This document shows positions 1 to 6,913 of a stretch of 7,064 bases of DNA, in pieces (the first letter of the stretch is position 1; each line of letters begins with the position of its first letter). The notes under the pieces are model-generated. The model searched no databases and was not told where the DNA came from. It saw only the letters and a list, made by a program, of their open reading frames with translations. This DNA comes from Deltaproteobacteria bacterium (GTDB lineage Bacteria > Desulfobacterota > DSM-4660 > Desulfatiglandales > HGW-15). A program made the position numbers and the translations under genes. The DNA lies in assembly GCA_020342025.1 (NCBI GenBank), contig CP070840.1, positions 3,528,770 to 3,535,833 of the forward strand, written 5' to 3'.

Positions 1-1832
1 ACGTGAGGAGGGCCAGGGAAGTATTTGGTCCTGACGTGGCGGTCAACGCCCGAATAAACCCTGTCTTGATGAAGAACGGCACAACCGAAGAGGTGGCTGC
101 AGAGGTGCGCAGCTTGATCCACCAGGGTGCCCCTCTCCACAATTTTTCCATTGACACGGTTGGCTTGACCTACGGGACGCCCGATGAAAACGTCAAGGCC
201 GCGCGGAAGACGGCGGCTGAATACGGTAAAATCCCAAGCTTTAGGCCTGCTGAAGCTGAAAGCCGACCCTTATACAGGTTCGCTAAACCTGCAAAGATTA
301 TGGAAACCACTGTGCGCAGCGCCACCAGGACCGTTGTGATCGGGCCGCGACACCCCCTCGTTATTATCGGAGAACGCCTCAACCCCACGGGTCGCAAAAA
401 ACTGGCCCAGGCCCTGGAGAAAGGAGAGCTGGATCTGGTTCAGTCTGAGGCCATTAAACAGGTGGAGGAAGGGGCCCACATCTTGGACGTCAATGTGGGC
501 GTATCAGGCATTGACGAGCCCCGAATGTTGAAAGAGGCGATCCTGGCCATCCGTGAAGTCATAGACGTCCCCCTGTGCATTGATTCCGCCTTGCCCAAGG
601 CACTGGAGGCAGGCCTTGAGGTATATGAGGGAAAGGCCTTGGTCAATTCAGTCAATGGTGAGGAACTCAAACTTAAGCAGATCCTCCCCTTGGTGAAGGC
701 GCACGGTGCAGCGGTCATCGGTCTCACCATGGACGATAGGGGAATTCCAAAGGAGGCTGAGAGACGACTTGAAATTGCCAGGAAAATTGTGGAGAGGGCT
801 GAACAGGTGGGTATTCCTCGTGAGGATGTGATCATCGATCCCCTGGCCATGGCCGTGAGTGCTGACGATCAGGCTGGACTGGAAACCATCAAAGCCCTTC
901 AGCTTATCCGTGATGAACTGGGCGTGAATCAAACGTTGGGACTCTCCAATATCTCCTTTGGGCTCCCTGAACGGGCCTCCATCAATGCCCTCTTTTTGGC
1001 CATGGCCGTCTTGAGTGGCCTCACATGTCCCATTGTGGATCCCACTGTGTGGGAAATGCGAAAGGCACTGCTGGTCTCAGACATGCTATTGGGGAAAGAT
1101 GAGTATTGCATGAATTATATTTCCACCTCTGGCAAGAGATCCCTCAAAGGAGAAAAGGTTGAACCCATAACAAAAGCCGAAGAGGTTGTTGGGGAAGGTC
1201 TTGAGGCCATTAAAGAGTCGGTCATTTCAGGGAAACGAAAAGAGGCGGCAGCACTGACGCAGAAGGCCCTTGACAGTGGAGCGGATCCCCAAGATATCAT
1301 TGACCACTACCTGATACCCGCCCTGAACACTGTGGGAGAGAGGTTTGAACAGAGGAAGATCTTCATCCCCGAGATGATGATATCGGCCAAGTCCATGCAG
1401 GCCTGCGTAGATCTCATCAAACCTTTGCTGAAAAGAGAGAGCGAAGCGATCCTGGGGACGGTGGTCTTGGGGACGGTTTTTGGCGATCTTCACGATATAG
1501 GAAAGAACCTGGTGAGGCTCCTCTTGGAGACATCGGGGTTCAAGGTGATCAATCTCGGCGAAAACGTGCCGGCTGAGGCATTTGTGCGCGCTGCCAAGGC
1601 GCACAATGCCCATATTGTGGGGCTCTCTTCTCTATTAACGACGGGGGATCCGCACGTTGAGGAAACGATCAGGGCCATCAAGCGCAGTGATATCGCGGAC
1701 AAGGTGAAGGTGATTTGTGGGGGGGCCGCCATGACCCTGAAATTTGTAAAGGCATGCGGAGGCGATGCCTATGCAAAAGACGCTGCCGAAGGCGTGAAAC
1801 TCACCAAAGAGCTTTTGGGAATCTCGGGTTGA
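1..1832 (+). CDS. Corrinoid methyltransferase fusion (UroD-like / methyl-THF pterin-binding / B12-binding), 5' partial
   Basis: This protein probably moves a methyl group between an outside donor or acceptor, a protein-bound corrinoid and tetrahydrofolate in the cytoplasm. 609 residues are visible and the frame is open at the left edge, so the GTG at base 3 need not be the start. Residues 1-85 resemble the C-terminus of UroD/MtaA-type proteins (INPVLMKNGTTEEV, then GTPDENVKAA). Residues about 115-365 form a MetH/AcsE-type pterin barrel: GERLNPTG at 123-130, LDVN at 161-164, DP at 279-280 and SNISFGLP at 315-322, including the Asn used in methyl-THF enzymes. Residues 400-475 are a helical cap. 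Residues 480-606 are a B12 Rossmann domain with DLHDIGKN (495-502), where His497 is the expected lower cobalt ligand, then GLSSLLTTG and GGAAM. It could be mistaken for MetH, but the visible N-terminus lacks the Cys-Cys zinc motif of homocysteine methyltransferases and matches UroD better. The domain calls are firm; the substrate is unknown. Confidence 0.9.
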   Translation, partial: VRRAREVFGPDVAVNARINPVLMKNGTTEEVAAEVRSLIHQGAPLHNFSIDTVGLTYGTPDENVKAARKTAAEYGKIPSFRPAEAESRPLYRFAKPAKIMETTVRSATRTVVIGPRHPLVIIGERLNPTGRKKLAQALEKGELDLVQSEAIKQVEEGAHILDVNVGVSGIDEPRMLKEAILAIREVIDVPLCIDSALPKALEAGLEVYEGKALVNSVNGEELKLKQILPLVKAHGAAVIGLTMDDRGIPKEAERRLEIARKIVERAEQVGIPREDVIIDPLAMAVSADDQAGLETIKALQLIRDELGVNQTLGLSNISFGLPERASINALFLAMAVLSGLTCPIVDPTVWEMRKALLVSDMLLGKDEYCMNYISTSGKRSLKGEKVEPITKAEEVVGEGLEAIKESVISGKRKEAAALTQKALDSGADPQDIIDHYLIPALNTVGERFEQRKIFIPEMMISAKSMQACVDLIKPLLKRESEAILGTVVLGTVFGDLHDIGKNLVRLLLETSGFKVINLGENVPAEAFVRAAKAHNAHIVGLSSLLTTGDPHVEETIRAIKRSDIADKVKVICGGAAMTLKFVKACGGDAYAKDAAEGVKLTKELLGISG

Positions 1833-1892
1833 GCCGGTCCGGTCATGCCAATTTTCTCAAGCATCAAGTTACGGTCGGATAGTCAATCCTTC

Positions 1893-2094
1893 GGCAATGC
1901 CAATCTCCTCAAGGTGATATCTATTTCACTCCTTGCCGGTGGTCTGATCTTTGAGGGTTTAAGGGTGATTCCCCAAATAAAATAGAGGCCATTCTGCCAT
2001 TTGTTTGTGGGCGTAAACCCTCAAAGATCAGACCACTGCGGAGTTTGGTTGGAACTCTTTTCTGAGATATCACCTTTCGGAGACCGTCATTGCC
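1893..2094. repeat. Long imperfect inverted repeat (MITE-like or structured RNA)
   Basis: Five pairs of complementary segments lie in nested, colinear order: 1893-1899 with 2088-2094 (7 bp), 1904-1908 with 2079-2083 (5 bp), 1911-1922 with 2065-2076 (12 bp), 1928-1932 with 2040-2044 (5 bp) and 1939-1961 with 2014-2036 (a perfect 23 bp match). The central loop is 52 nt (1962-2013). About 52 base pairs in a span of 202 nt are far beyond chance. The structure lacks the short loop and T-run of a simple terminator. It may be a non-autonomous mobile element, or its transcript may fold into one long hairpin. I cannot assign it to a named family. Confidence 0.75.
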
Positions 2095-2151
2095 TCCGAT
2101 TATACAACATCAAATGACAACACTTTCTTGATCGTCACCCAAATTTCAGAT

Positions 2152-2185
2152 AACCGCCTCCCATCTTAATCATGGGAGCGGTTTT
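2152..2185 (+). terminator. Terminator-like hairpin, possibly rho-independent
   Basis: The left arm, AACCGCCTCCCAT at 2152-2164, pairs with ATGGGAGCGGTT at 2172-2183, giving a 12 bp GC-rich stem with one bulged C and a 7-nt loop. The T-run on the plus strand is only four bases (2182-2185) and partly inside the stem, so termination may be weak. It lies 320 nt after the methyltransferase stop codon and 87 nt before the activator start. It could therefore end the upstream transcript or attenuate read-through into the activator gene. Confidence 0.5.
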
Positions 2186-2258
2186 GAATCATATTGACCA
2201 GCTTGATGGGGGAGCTTTGGGGAAAGAAATAGAGTTGGTCAAGGGTGGCGGGGCTGAC

Positions 2259-2265
2259 GGGAGGG
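2259..2265 (+). promoter_or_regulatory. Ribosome binding site deciding the activator start
   Basis: GGGAGGG lies 6 nt before the ATG at 2272, which is good Shine-Dalgarno spacing. The alternative in-frame GTG at 2245 has no usable site, because a purine run abuts it directly. The ATG also gives a protein starting MAKVIF, where the ferredoxin-like fold begins. This supports 2272 as the start. Confidence 0.7.
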
Positions 2266-2271
2266 ATAGGA

Positions 2272-4125
2272 ATGGCCAAGGTCATTTTTATGCCCCAAGG
2301 TAAAGAGATAGATTTTGAAGGGCAACACAGCATTCTGCAACTGGCTCAGAAAATCGGACTGCCCCTGCAGTCCACCTGTGGTGGCAAAAAGAAATGCGGC
2401 AAATGCAAGGTTGTCGTTGAAGAGACGGAGGCTTCCCTACCTCCACCTTCGGATCAGGAGCGAGAACTCCTTGGAGGGCTCCTACAGAAAGGTTATCGAC
2501 TCGCCTGTGATGCCGTGTTGGGCACTGGCGCTCGGATCCAGATTCCGGAGGAAAGCCTGCTCCGCCGCCAGGTCATATTGACCTCCCACACCGAGTATGC
2601 CTATCCCGCGCGCCTGCGGCCCACCGTGGAACCCTATTACGTTGAGGTCCCAGCCCCCACTATCAATGATGTAAAGGCCGATCAAGAGCGGTTTCTCTCG
2701 GCCCTCCAGGAGACTTTTGGCCTGAGGCATCTCCACATGGATACGGCTGTCATCCAAGGGCTTCCCCGTCTGCTTCGTTCAGGCGAAGAGGGACTCACTG
2801 CCCTGATAAGGGATGAGGGGGAAATCATAGGTCTTCAAAAGGATGTGGAAGCGAGGCTCTATGGCATCGCCTTTGATATGGGAACAACCACTGTGGTGGG
2901 CTATCTCATGGACCTGCTTTCTGGTGAGGGCCTTTCAGTGGTTTCCGCCATGAATCCCCAGATACCTTACGGGGACGATGTGATCAGTCGCATCTCTTTC
3001 TGTCAGCAGGAGGCTGGCGGCTTAGAAAAGCTCCGCGCCCACATGGTCCAATGTCTCAATCGCCTGATCACCGAGGCCGCCTCCCAGACTGGAATTCATC
3101 CAAGCCAGATCGTGGAAATGACCCTGGTGGGCAACACGGCCATGCACCACCTTTTTCTGGGGCTTGATCCCCAATATCTGTCCATGGCCCCCTACACGCC
3201 TGTCCTGACCGAGGCGCAAGATAAGAAAGCCCTGGCCCTGGGTATCGAAATCGGGCCTTCGGCCTATGTCTATTTGTTGCCCCTCAAGGCGGGATTCGTG
3301 GGGAGCGATGCGATCGCGTGTATCCTGGCCACAGGCATCCACAGAAAAAAGGCCGCCACCCTACTCATTGATCTGGGAACCAATGGAGAAATCGTGCTCG
3401 GAAATAGAGAGCAACTGCTCTGTTGTTCAACGGCGGCCGGTCCCGCATTTGAAGGGGGACACATACGCTGGGGGATGCGGGCGGCGGCGGGCGCCATCGA
3501 GCGGGTCAGAATTGATCCCACAGCGGTTGACGTCACCCTGAACACCATTGATGGTGAGCGCCCCTTGGGCCTATGCGGATCTGGGATTATCTCGGCAGTG
3601 GCTGAGATGATCAGGGCGGGAATCGTCCTGGGAAAAGGAAACTTAAACGAAAATATTCAATCTTCTCGTCTGCGCCAAGGCGAGGATGGCTGGGAGTTTG
3701 TTTTGGCCTGGGCCCCTGAGGCCGGCACTGAACAGGACATTGTGGTCACGCAGAAAGACGTGGCTGAATTGCAGATGGCCAAGTCGGCCATCTATGCGGG
3801 CGCTACCCTCTTGATGGAAATTTTTGGAGGTGAACCGATTCAGAGGGTCCTCCTTGCTGGTGCAGGGGGTAACTACGTGGACCCCCTTGATGCCTGTACC
3901 ATAGATCTCTTTCCCGGTTGTACAACGGCCAAGGTTATTGGTGTCGGCAATGCAGCCGGACATGGGTCTTGTCTTGCCCTGCTGGATAAGTACAAGAGAA
4001 AAGAGGCCGAACGCATTGCTAAAAAGGCCCAGTATATAGAGCTGGCAGCCACTGAGCGCTTTCAGGAACTGTTCGTATCCAGCATGTTTTTCACGGCGGC
4101 CCGAGATTACGAAGATAATTTTTAA
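2272..4125 (+). CDS. RACo-type reductive activator of corrinoid proteins (2Fe-2S ferredoxin + ASKHA ATPase)
   Basis: This 617-aa cytoplasmic protein should reduce the inactive Co(II) state of a corrinoid protein to Co(I), driven by ATP. The N-terminal domain is a plant-type [2Fe-2S] ferredoxin with Cys36, Cys42, Cys45 and Cys79 (STCGGKKKCGKC, then RLACD). A linker and middle domain follow. From about residue 197 comes an ASKHA (actin/Hsp70-like) ATPase of the DUF4445 type: FDMGTTTVVG (201-210, phosphate 1), VGNTAMHH (286-293), IDLGTNGEI (366-374, phosphate 2), LCGSGI (434-439) and LAGAGGN (528-534, adenosine site). The N-terminal 2Fe-2S domain separates it from RamA-type activators, which carry C-terminal 4Fe-4S clusters. 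Length and order fit RACo of the acetyl-CoA pathway and O-demethylase activators. The likely client is the B12 module of the gene upstream. It converges on the minus-strand oxidoreductase across a 99-nt gap that holds only a weak 6 bp stem (4147-4167). Confidence 0.93.
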   Translation: MAKVIFMPQGKEIDFEGQHSILQLAQKIGLPLQSTCGGKKKCGKCKVVVEETEASLPPPSDQERELLGGLLQKGYRLACDAVLGTGARIQIPEESLLRRQVILTSHTEYAYPARLRPTVEPYYVEVPAPTINDVKADQERFLSALQETFGLRHLHMDTAVIQGLPRLLRSGEEGLTALIRDEGEIIGLQKDVEARLYGIAFDMGTTTVVGYLMDLLSGEGLSVVSAMNPQIPYGDDVISRISFCQQEAGGLEKLRAHMVQCLNRLITEAASQTGIHPSQIVEMTLVGNTAMHHLFLGLDPQYLSMAPYTPVLTEAQDKKALALGIEIGPSAYVYLLPLKAGFVGSDAIACILATGIHRKKAATLLIDLGTNGEIVLGNREQLLCCSTAAGPAFEGGHIRWGMRAAAGAIERVRIDPTAVDVTLNTIDGERPLGLCGSGIISAVAEMIRAGIVLGKGNLNENIQSSRLRQGEDGWEFVLAWAPEAGTEQDIVVTQKDVAELQMAKSAIYAGATLLMEIFGGEPIQRVLLAGAGGNYVDPLDACTIDLFPGCTTAKVIGVGNAAGHGSCLALLDKYKRKEAERIAKKAQYIELAATERFQELFVSSMFFTAARDYEDNF

Positions 4126-4224
4126 AGAGTAGATATCTTCTTAAAGGAATGGGCCGTCACTCCATTCGCGCTGAGACATAATCCTACAGTATTTCGTATT
4201 GAAATCTATGGTACAGTTTACTCG

Positions 4225-6354
4225 CTACACGGTCTGCATTTCGCCGGCTATGTGAACCGCCCGGGTCCTTCTTGCACAGACGGGACAGAGATTTCGATCC
4301 AAATCTATTTCCAGATCTTTATCAGAGCGCTCTTTGATCAGCTCCAAATATTTCTTTGTGGCAAAGGGGGTCCCGCAAACCTCACACCTCTCAAGCCGGT
4401 GCTCTCCAATGACGGTCCCGCAGAAGGAGAGTTTCCTCTTGGTATCTTCATCTTCAATCTTTATGTAGCCCAGGGGACAGGCCACAGCACATGCCCCGCA
4501 TCCAATGCATTTCTCGTGGGTGTTGGCAAAATCGAAATAGGCCAGCCTCTTATCGTCTTCACTCTTGGTGAGCCGAAGGGCATTTATACCCAGTTCCGTG
4601 CAGACAAATTGACATAGCCCATCACCGTGACATCGCTCACATCGTAGGCACCGCTTTGCCTCGTTCAAGGCCATTTCGTCCGAGAGCCCCAGGTCCACCT
4701 GTCTGAAATTGCCTTCCCTTTGCTGTACGCTGAGCATCCGGCTCTGGGATCGTTTCAGTTCCATCTTCTCAACAGGCGAGGTGGGAAGAAAGTCCACTTC
4801 TCCTCTGGGCTCGGGGACGCAAGGAGGATCAGGAATCTTCGTTCCCCTGAGATAGCAATCTATGGAAACGGCGGCCCGCTTACCGGCGGCTATGGCATCA
4901 ATGGCGATCCGGGGTCCATGAACCACATCACCCCCTGCAAAGACACCTGGCAATTGGGTCTCCCCTGTGACCTTGTTCGCCACTATCCCGCCACCGAGGC
5001 CAATCTCTAGGCCCTCCTCTTCTGCAAAATCCATGTCCGCCTGCTGGCCAATGGCCAGAATGATATTGTCTGCCTCAAATATGCTCAGTACCGATTCATC
5101 GTATAGGGGCCTGAAACTCCCCTCTTCGTCGAATACGGCGGTGCATCTCTTCAACAGGACGGCCTGGAATTTTCCTCTCTTCCCGATAAAACGAACGGGC
5201 CCCCATGAATTGTGCAGGCTTATCCCTTCTTCAATCGCCTCATGGACCTCCTCAGCCCATGCCGGCATCTCATCCCGCTTTTCCAGACACACGAGCTGAA
5301 CCTGCTCGCTGCCCAGTCTCTTGGCCGTCCTTCCCACGTCCACAGCCGCATTGCCACCGCCCACCACGATAACCCGCTTCCCCAATACCATGGGAGATCC
5401 CAGTCCAACCGCCCTGAGGAAGTCAATCCCTTGGAAAACACCCTTTAAGTCTTCCCCCTCGATACCAAGCGGACGGCTATTCTGAAGGCCAACTGCCATG
5501 TAGAAGGCAGCAAACCCATCGCTTCTGAGACTGTCCAGAGTTATCTCTTTCCCAAAACTCACTTGGGTCTTGATCTCAACGCCCATATCCTTGATGGCCT
5601 CTATTTCCTTGTCGAGTATCTCTCTGGGAAGACGGTATGCGGGTATGCCATACCGTAACATGCCCCCCGCCAAGGGCAGCTTCTCAAACACAGTCACCTG
5701 GTATCCCTTCAGTGCAAGAAAATAGGCCGCGCTGAGTCCGGAAGGGCCTCCCCCCACAATGGCCACCTTCTCTCTTTTTTGATCGGGTATGGGGGGCTTC
5801 CTGTACCCATCTTGACCCATACTTATCTCTGCCGTGTATGCCTTCATGCGTTGGATATTTATGGGTTGATCCATCTCCCCTCGGAGACAGGCCTCTTCGC
5901 AGGGATGGGGACATATAAGCCCGCATGTCCACGGAAAAGGGATGTCCTTCAAGATGACCTGGGTGGCATCATCATAGCGGCCTTGGCCGATCAAGGTGAG
6001 AAATGTGGGGATATCGATATGGGCAGGACAGGCCGATTGGCAGGGTGCCGGCTGGTAGGCAAAACAGACCCCAGCGGGGCACCTTTTCTCTTTAATATGG
6101 GCCAGAAACTCCTCTTTCCGCTCTTGCGTGAAAGAGAGGATGGGAACGCCGACAGCCTCTCTCGCATCCCCTTCCAGCATTTCCGCCAGGCTGTTGAGTG
6201 CCTCCAAGTGCGCCACCAAGCCCTTGCCCTCCCTTATCTCCGTGAACAGTCTGAGCATCCGATTCAAAATCTCGCGCTCGAAACCCTCATATTTATCCAG
6301 GTTGGGCAAGATGAGCTCTATGGCCTCTCTCACGGTGCAGCGCGCGTTGCTCAT
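4225..6354 (-). CDS. GltD-like FAD/NAD(P) iron-sulfur oxidoreductase with C-terminal ferredoxin and zinc-ribbon-like tail
   Basis: This 709-aa protein probably passes electrons between NAD(P)H and iron-sulfur carriers in the cytoplasm. Residues 18-97 resemble the C-terminal NADH_4Fe-4S module of NuoF, ending in HIKEKRCPAGVC, but its cluster cysteines are missing. Residues 105-175 are a GltD/DPD-type iron-sulfur domain (Cys105, 109, 144, 148, 152, 156). Residues 197-510 bind FAD and nucleotide: VGGGPSGLSAAY (200-211), VVGGGNAAVDVG (330-341) and FAGGDVVHGP (472-481). The C-terminus adds clusters at Cys569, 572, 575, 581, 585 and at Cys616, 619, 622, 626, then CEVC (657-660) and CPVC (690-693), perhaps a zinc ribbon. 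I chose the ATG at 6354 because the longer frame needs a TTG at 6411 that overlaps the ferredoxin gene by 26 nt. The site before this ATG is weak, so the start is not certain. It lies 31 nt after the ferredoxin gene, probably in one operon. Annotation as glutamate synthase would be wrong: there is no large subunit nearby. Confidence 0.9.
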   Translation of the reverse strand: MSNARCTVREAIELILPNLDKYEGFEREILNRMLRLFTEIREGKGLVAHLEALNSLAEMLEGDAREAVGVPILSFTQERKEEFLAHIKEKRCPAGVCFAYQPAPCQSACPAHIDIPTFLTLIGQGRYDDATQVILKDIPFPWTCGLICPHPCEEACLRGEMDQPINIQRMKAYTAEISMGQDGYRKPPIPDQKREKVAIVGGGPSGLSAAYFLALKGYQVTVFEKLPLAGGMLRYGIPAYRLPREILDKEIEAIKDMGVEIKTQVSFGKEITLDSLRSDGFAAFYMAVGLQNSRPLGIEGEDLKGVFQGIDFLRAVGLGSPMVLGKRVIVVGGGNAAVDVGRTAKRLGSEQVQLVCLEKRDEMPAWAEEVHEAIEEGISLHNSWGPVRFIGKRGKFQAVLLKRCTAVFDEEGSFRPLYDESVLSIFEADNIILAIGQQADMDFAEEEGLEIGLGGGIVANKVTGETQLPGVFAGGDVVHGPRIAIDAIAAGKRAAVSIDCYLRGTKIPDPPCVPEPRGEVDFLPTSPVEKMELKRSQSRMLSVQQREGNFRQVDLGLSDEMALNEAKRCLRCERCHGDGLCQFVCTELGINALRLTKSEDDKRLAYFDFANTHEKCIGCGACAVACPLGYIKIEDEDTKRKLSFCGTVIGEHRLERCEVCGTPFATKKYLELIKERSDKDLEIDLDRNLCPVCARRTRAVHIAGEMQTV

Positions 6355-6385
6355 GGGCTCAGTTTCTCTTGATTCCCTTTTCTCC

Positions 6386-6886
6386 TCACAGTTCAGCGAT
6401 GGCTTTTGCAAAACGTTCGCGTATTTCTTTGGCCTTGAGAGAGGGCTCCCCGAAATGGAGGCATTTGGTCACACACTTGGCCACACAGGCGGGTTCCAGT
6501 CCCTGATCCACCCTGTCCACGCAGTAATCACATTTCACCGCCTTTCCGGTCTCAGGATTCCACTGGGGCGTGCCCCAGGGGCAGGCGGTGATACAGCTCT
6601 TGCAACCGACGCAGAGGGATTCGTTGATAGAAACGATACCATCCTCAGCCCTCTTTTGAATGGCACCCGTGGGACAGGCCGCCACGCACCATGGGCTTTC
6701 ACAATGAAAACAGGGCATGAAAATATTCGCCATCCGGGGAAGATTATTGACCCGTTTTGGGCCAACAGGAATAATCTGGCAGAGGCGGGGTCCCATTGGG
6801 AGAGCGTTCTTTATCTTGCAATGGGCTTCGCAACTGAAGCATCCGATACAACGTTTCGGATCGTGGTATATATAGTATTCGCTCAT
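6386..6886 (-). CDS. Four-cluster 4Fe-4S ferredoxin subunit, HycB/CooF/AorA-like
   Basis: This 166-aa electron carrier has no signal peptide or membrane segment and should act in the cytoplasm. It has the layout of DMSO-reductase-family iron-sulfur subunits, with four [4Fe-4S] sets: Cys13/16/19/23, Cys59/62/67/71, Cys92/95/98/102 and Cys119/122/134/138. Eighteen cysteines are present; Cys36 and Cys142 are extra. The fourth set reads PACVAKCVTKC, where the family usually has Pro after the last ligand. Such proteins link a catalytic subunit (CO dehydrogenase, hydrogenase, formate dehydrogenase, aldehyde oxidoreductase) to a flavoprotein or ferredoxin pool. The flavoprotein is the next gene, 31 nt downstream; no catalytic subunit lies in the window. 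The start at 6886 is supported by a good ribosome binding site. The family is clear, but the partner enzyme is not. Confidence 0.9.
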   Translation of the reverse strand: MSEYYIYHDPKRCIGCFSCEAHCKIKNALPMGPRLCQIIPVGPKRVNNLPRMANIFMPCFHCESPWCVAACPTGAIQKRAEDGIVSINESLCVGCKSCITACPWGTPQWNPETGKAVKCDYCVDRVDQGLEPACVAKCVTKCLHFGEPSLKAKEIRERFAKAIAEL

Positions 6887-6891
6887 CAGTG

Positions 6892-6899
6892 TCCTCTCT
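6892..6899 (-). promoter_or_regulatory. Ribosome binding site of the ferredoxin gene
   Basis: Read on the minus strand, AGAGAGGA lies 5 nt before the ATG at 6886. This is good Shine-Dalgarno spacing and fixes the start of the ferredoxin. The palindromic repeat begins only 14 nt further upstream, so any promoter must lie in the repeat or beyond it. Confidence 0.65.
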
Positions 6900-6913
6900 C
6901 TGTAAATCCTTTA

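Larger units (their letters stand above)
1833..2271. other. 439-nt intergenic region between methyltransferase and activator genes
   Basis: I see no convincing gene on either strand in this stretch. It holds a long imperfect inverted repeat and, after it, a terminator-like hairpin; both are listed separately. The last 80 bases before the activator gene are purine-rich and carry its ribosome binding site. A TTGACC at 2194-2199 resembles a -35 box, but no -10 box follows at a suitable distance, so no promoter is called. The gap leaves it open whether the two plus-strand genes share a transcript. Confidence 0.6.

Noticed and set aside
1227..1613. Minus-strand open frame of 128 codons inside the methyltransferase gene
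   Set aside because: It is antisense to the conserved B12-binding module, with no independent start signal or motif seen.
1893..2094. Riboswitch, for example a cobalamin riboswitch, upstream of the activator gene
   Set aside because: I could not find a B12-box-like element or a known aptamer core. The region is dominated by simple self-complementarity.
2194..2222. Possible promoter with TTGACC as a -35 box
   Set aside because: No -10-like hexamer is present 16-18 nt downstream, and no sigma-54 pattern is seen either.
2245..2271. Upstream GTG start giving nine more residues on the activator
   Set aside because: It has no spaced ribosome binding site, while the ATG at 2272 has one and matches the fold boundary.
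4147..4167. Hairpin between the convergent genes as a shared terminator
   Set aside because: The stem is only 6 bp (GAATGG/CCATTC) with a 9-nt loop and no T-run on either side.
5779..6372. Open frame of 197 codons on the plus strand
   Set aside because: It is fully antisense to the conserved N-terminal part of the oxidoreductase and shows no family features.
6355..6411. TTG start giving nineteen more residues on the oxidoreductase
   Set aside because: It would need a rare start codon and a 26-nt overlap with the ferredoxin gene, and the added residues are highly charged and look non-conserved. It is not excluded, because the site before 6354 is weak.
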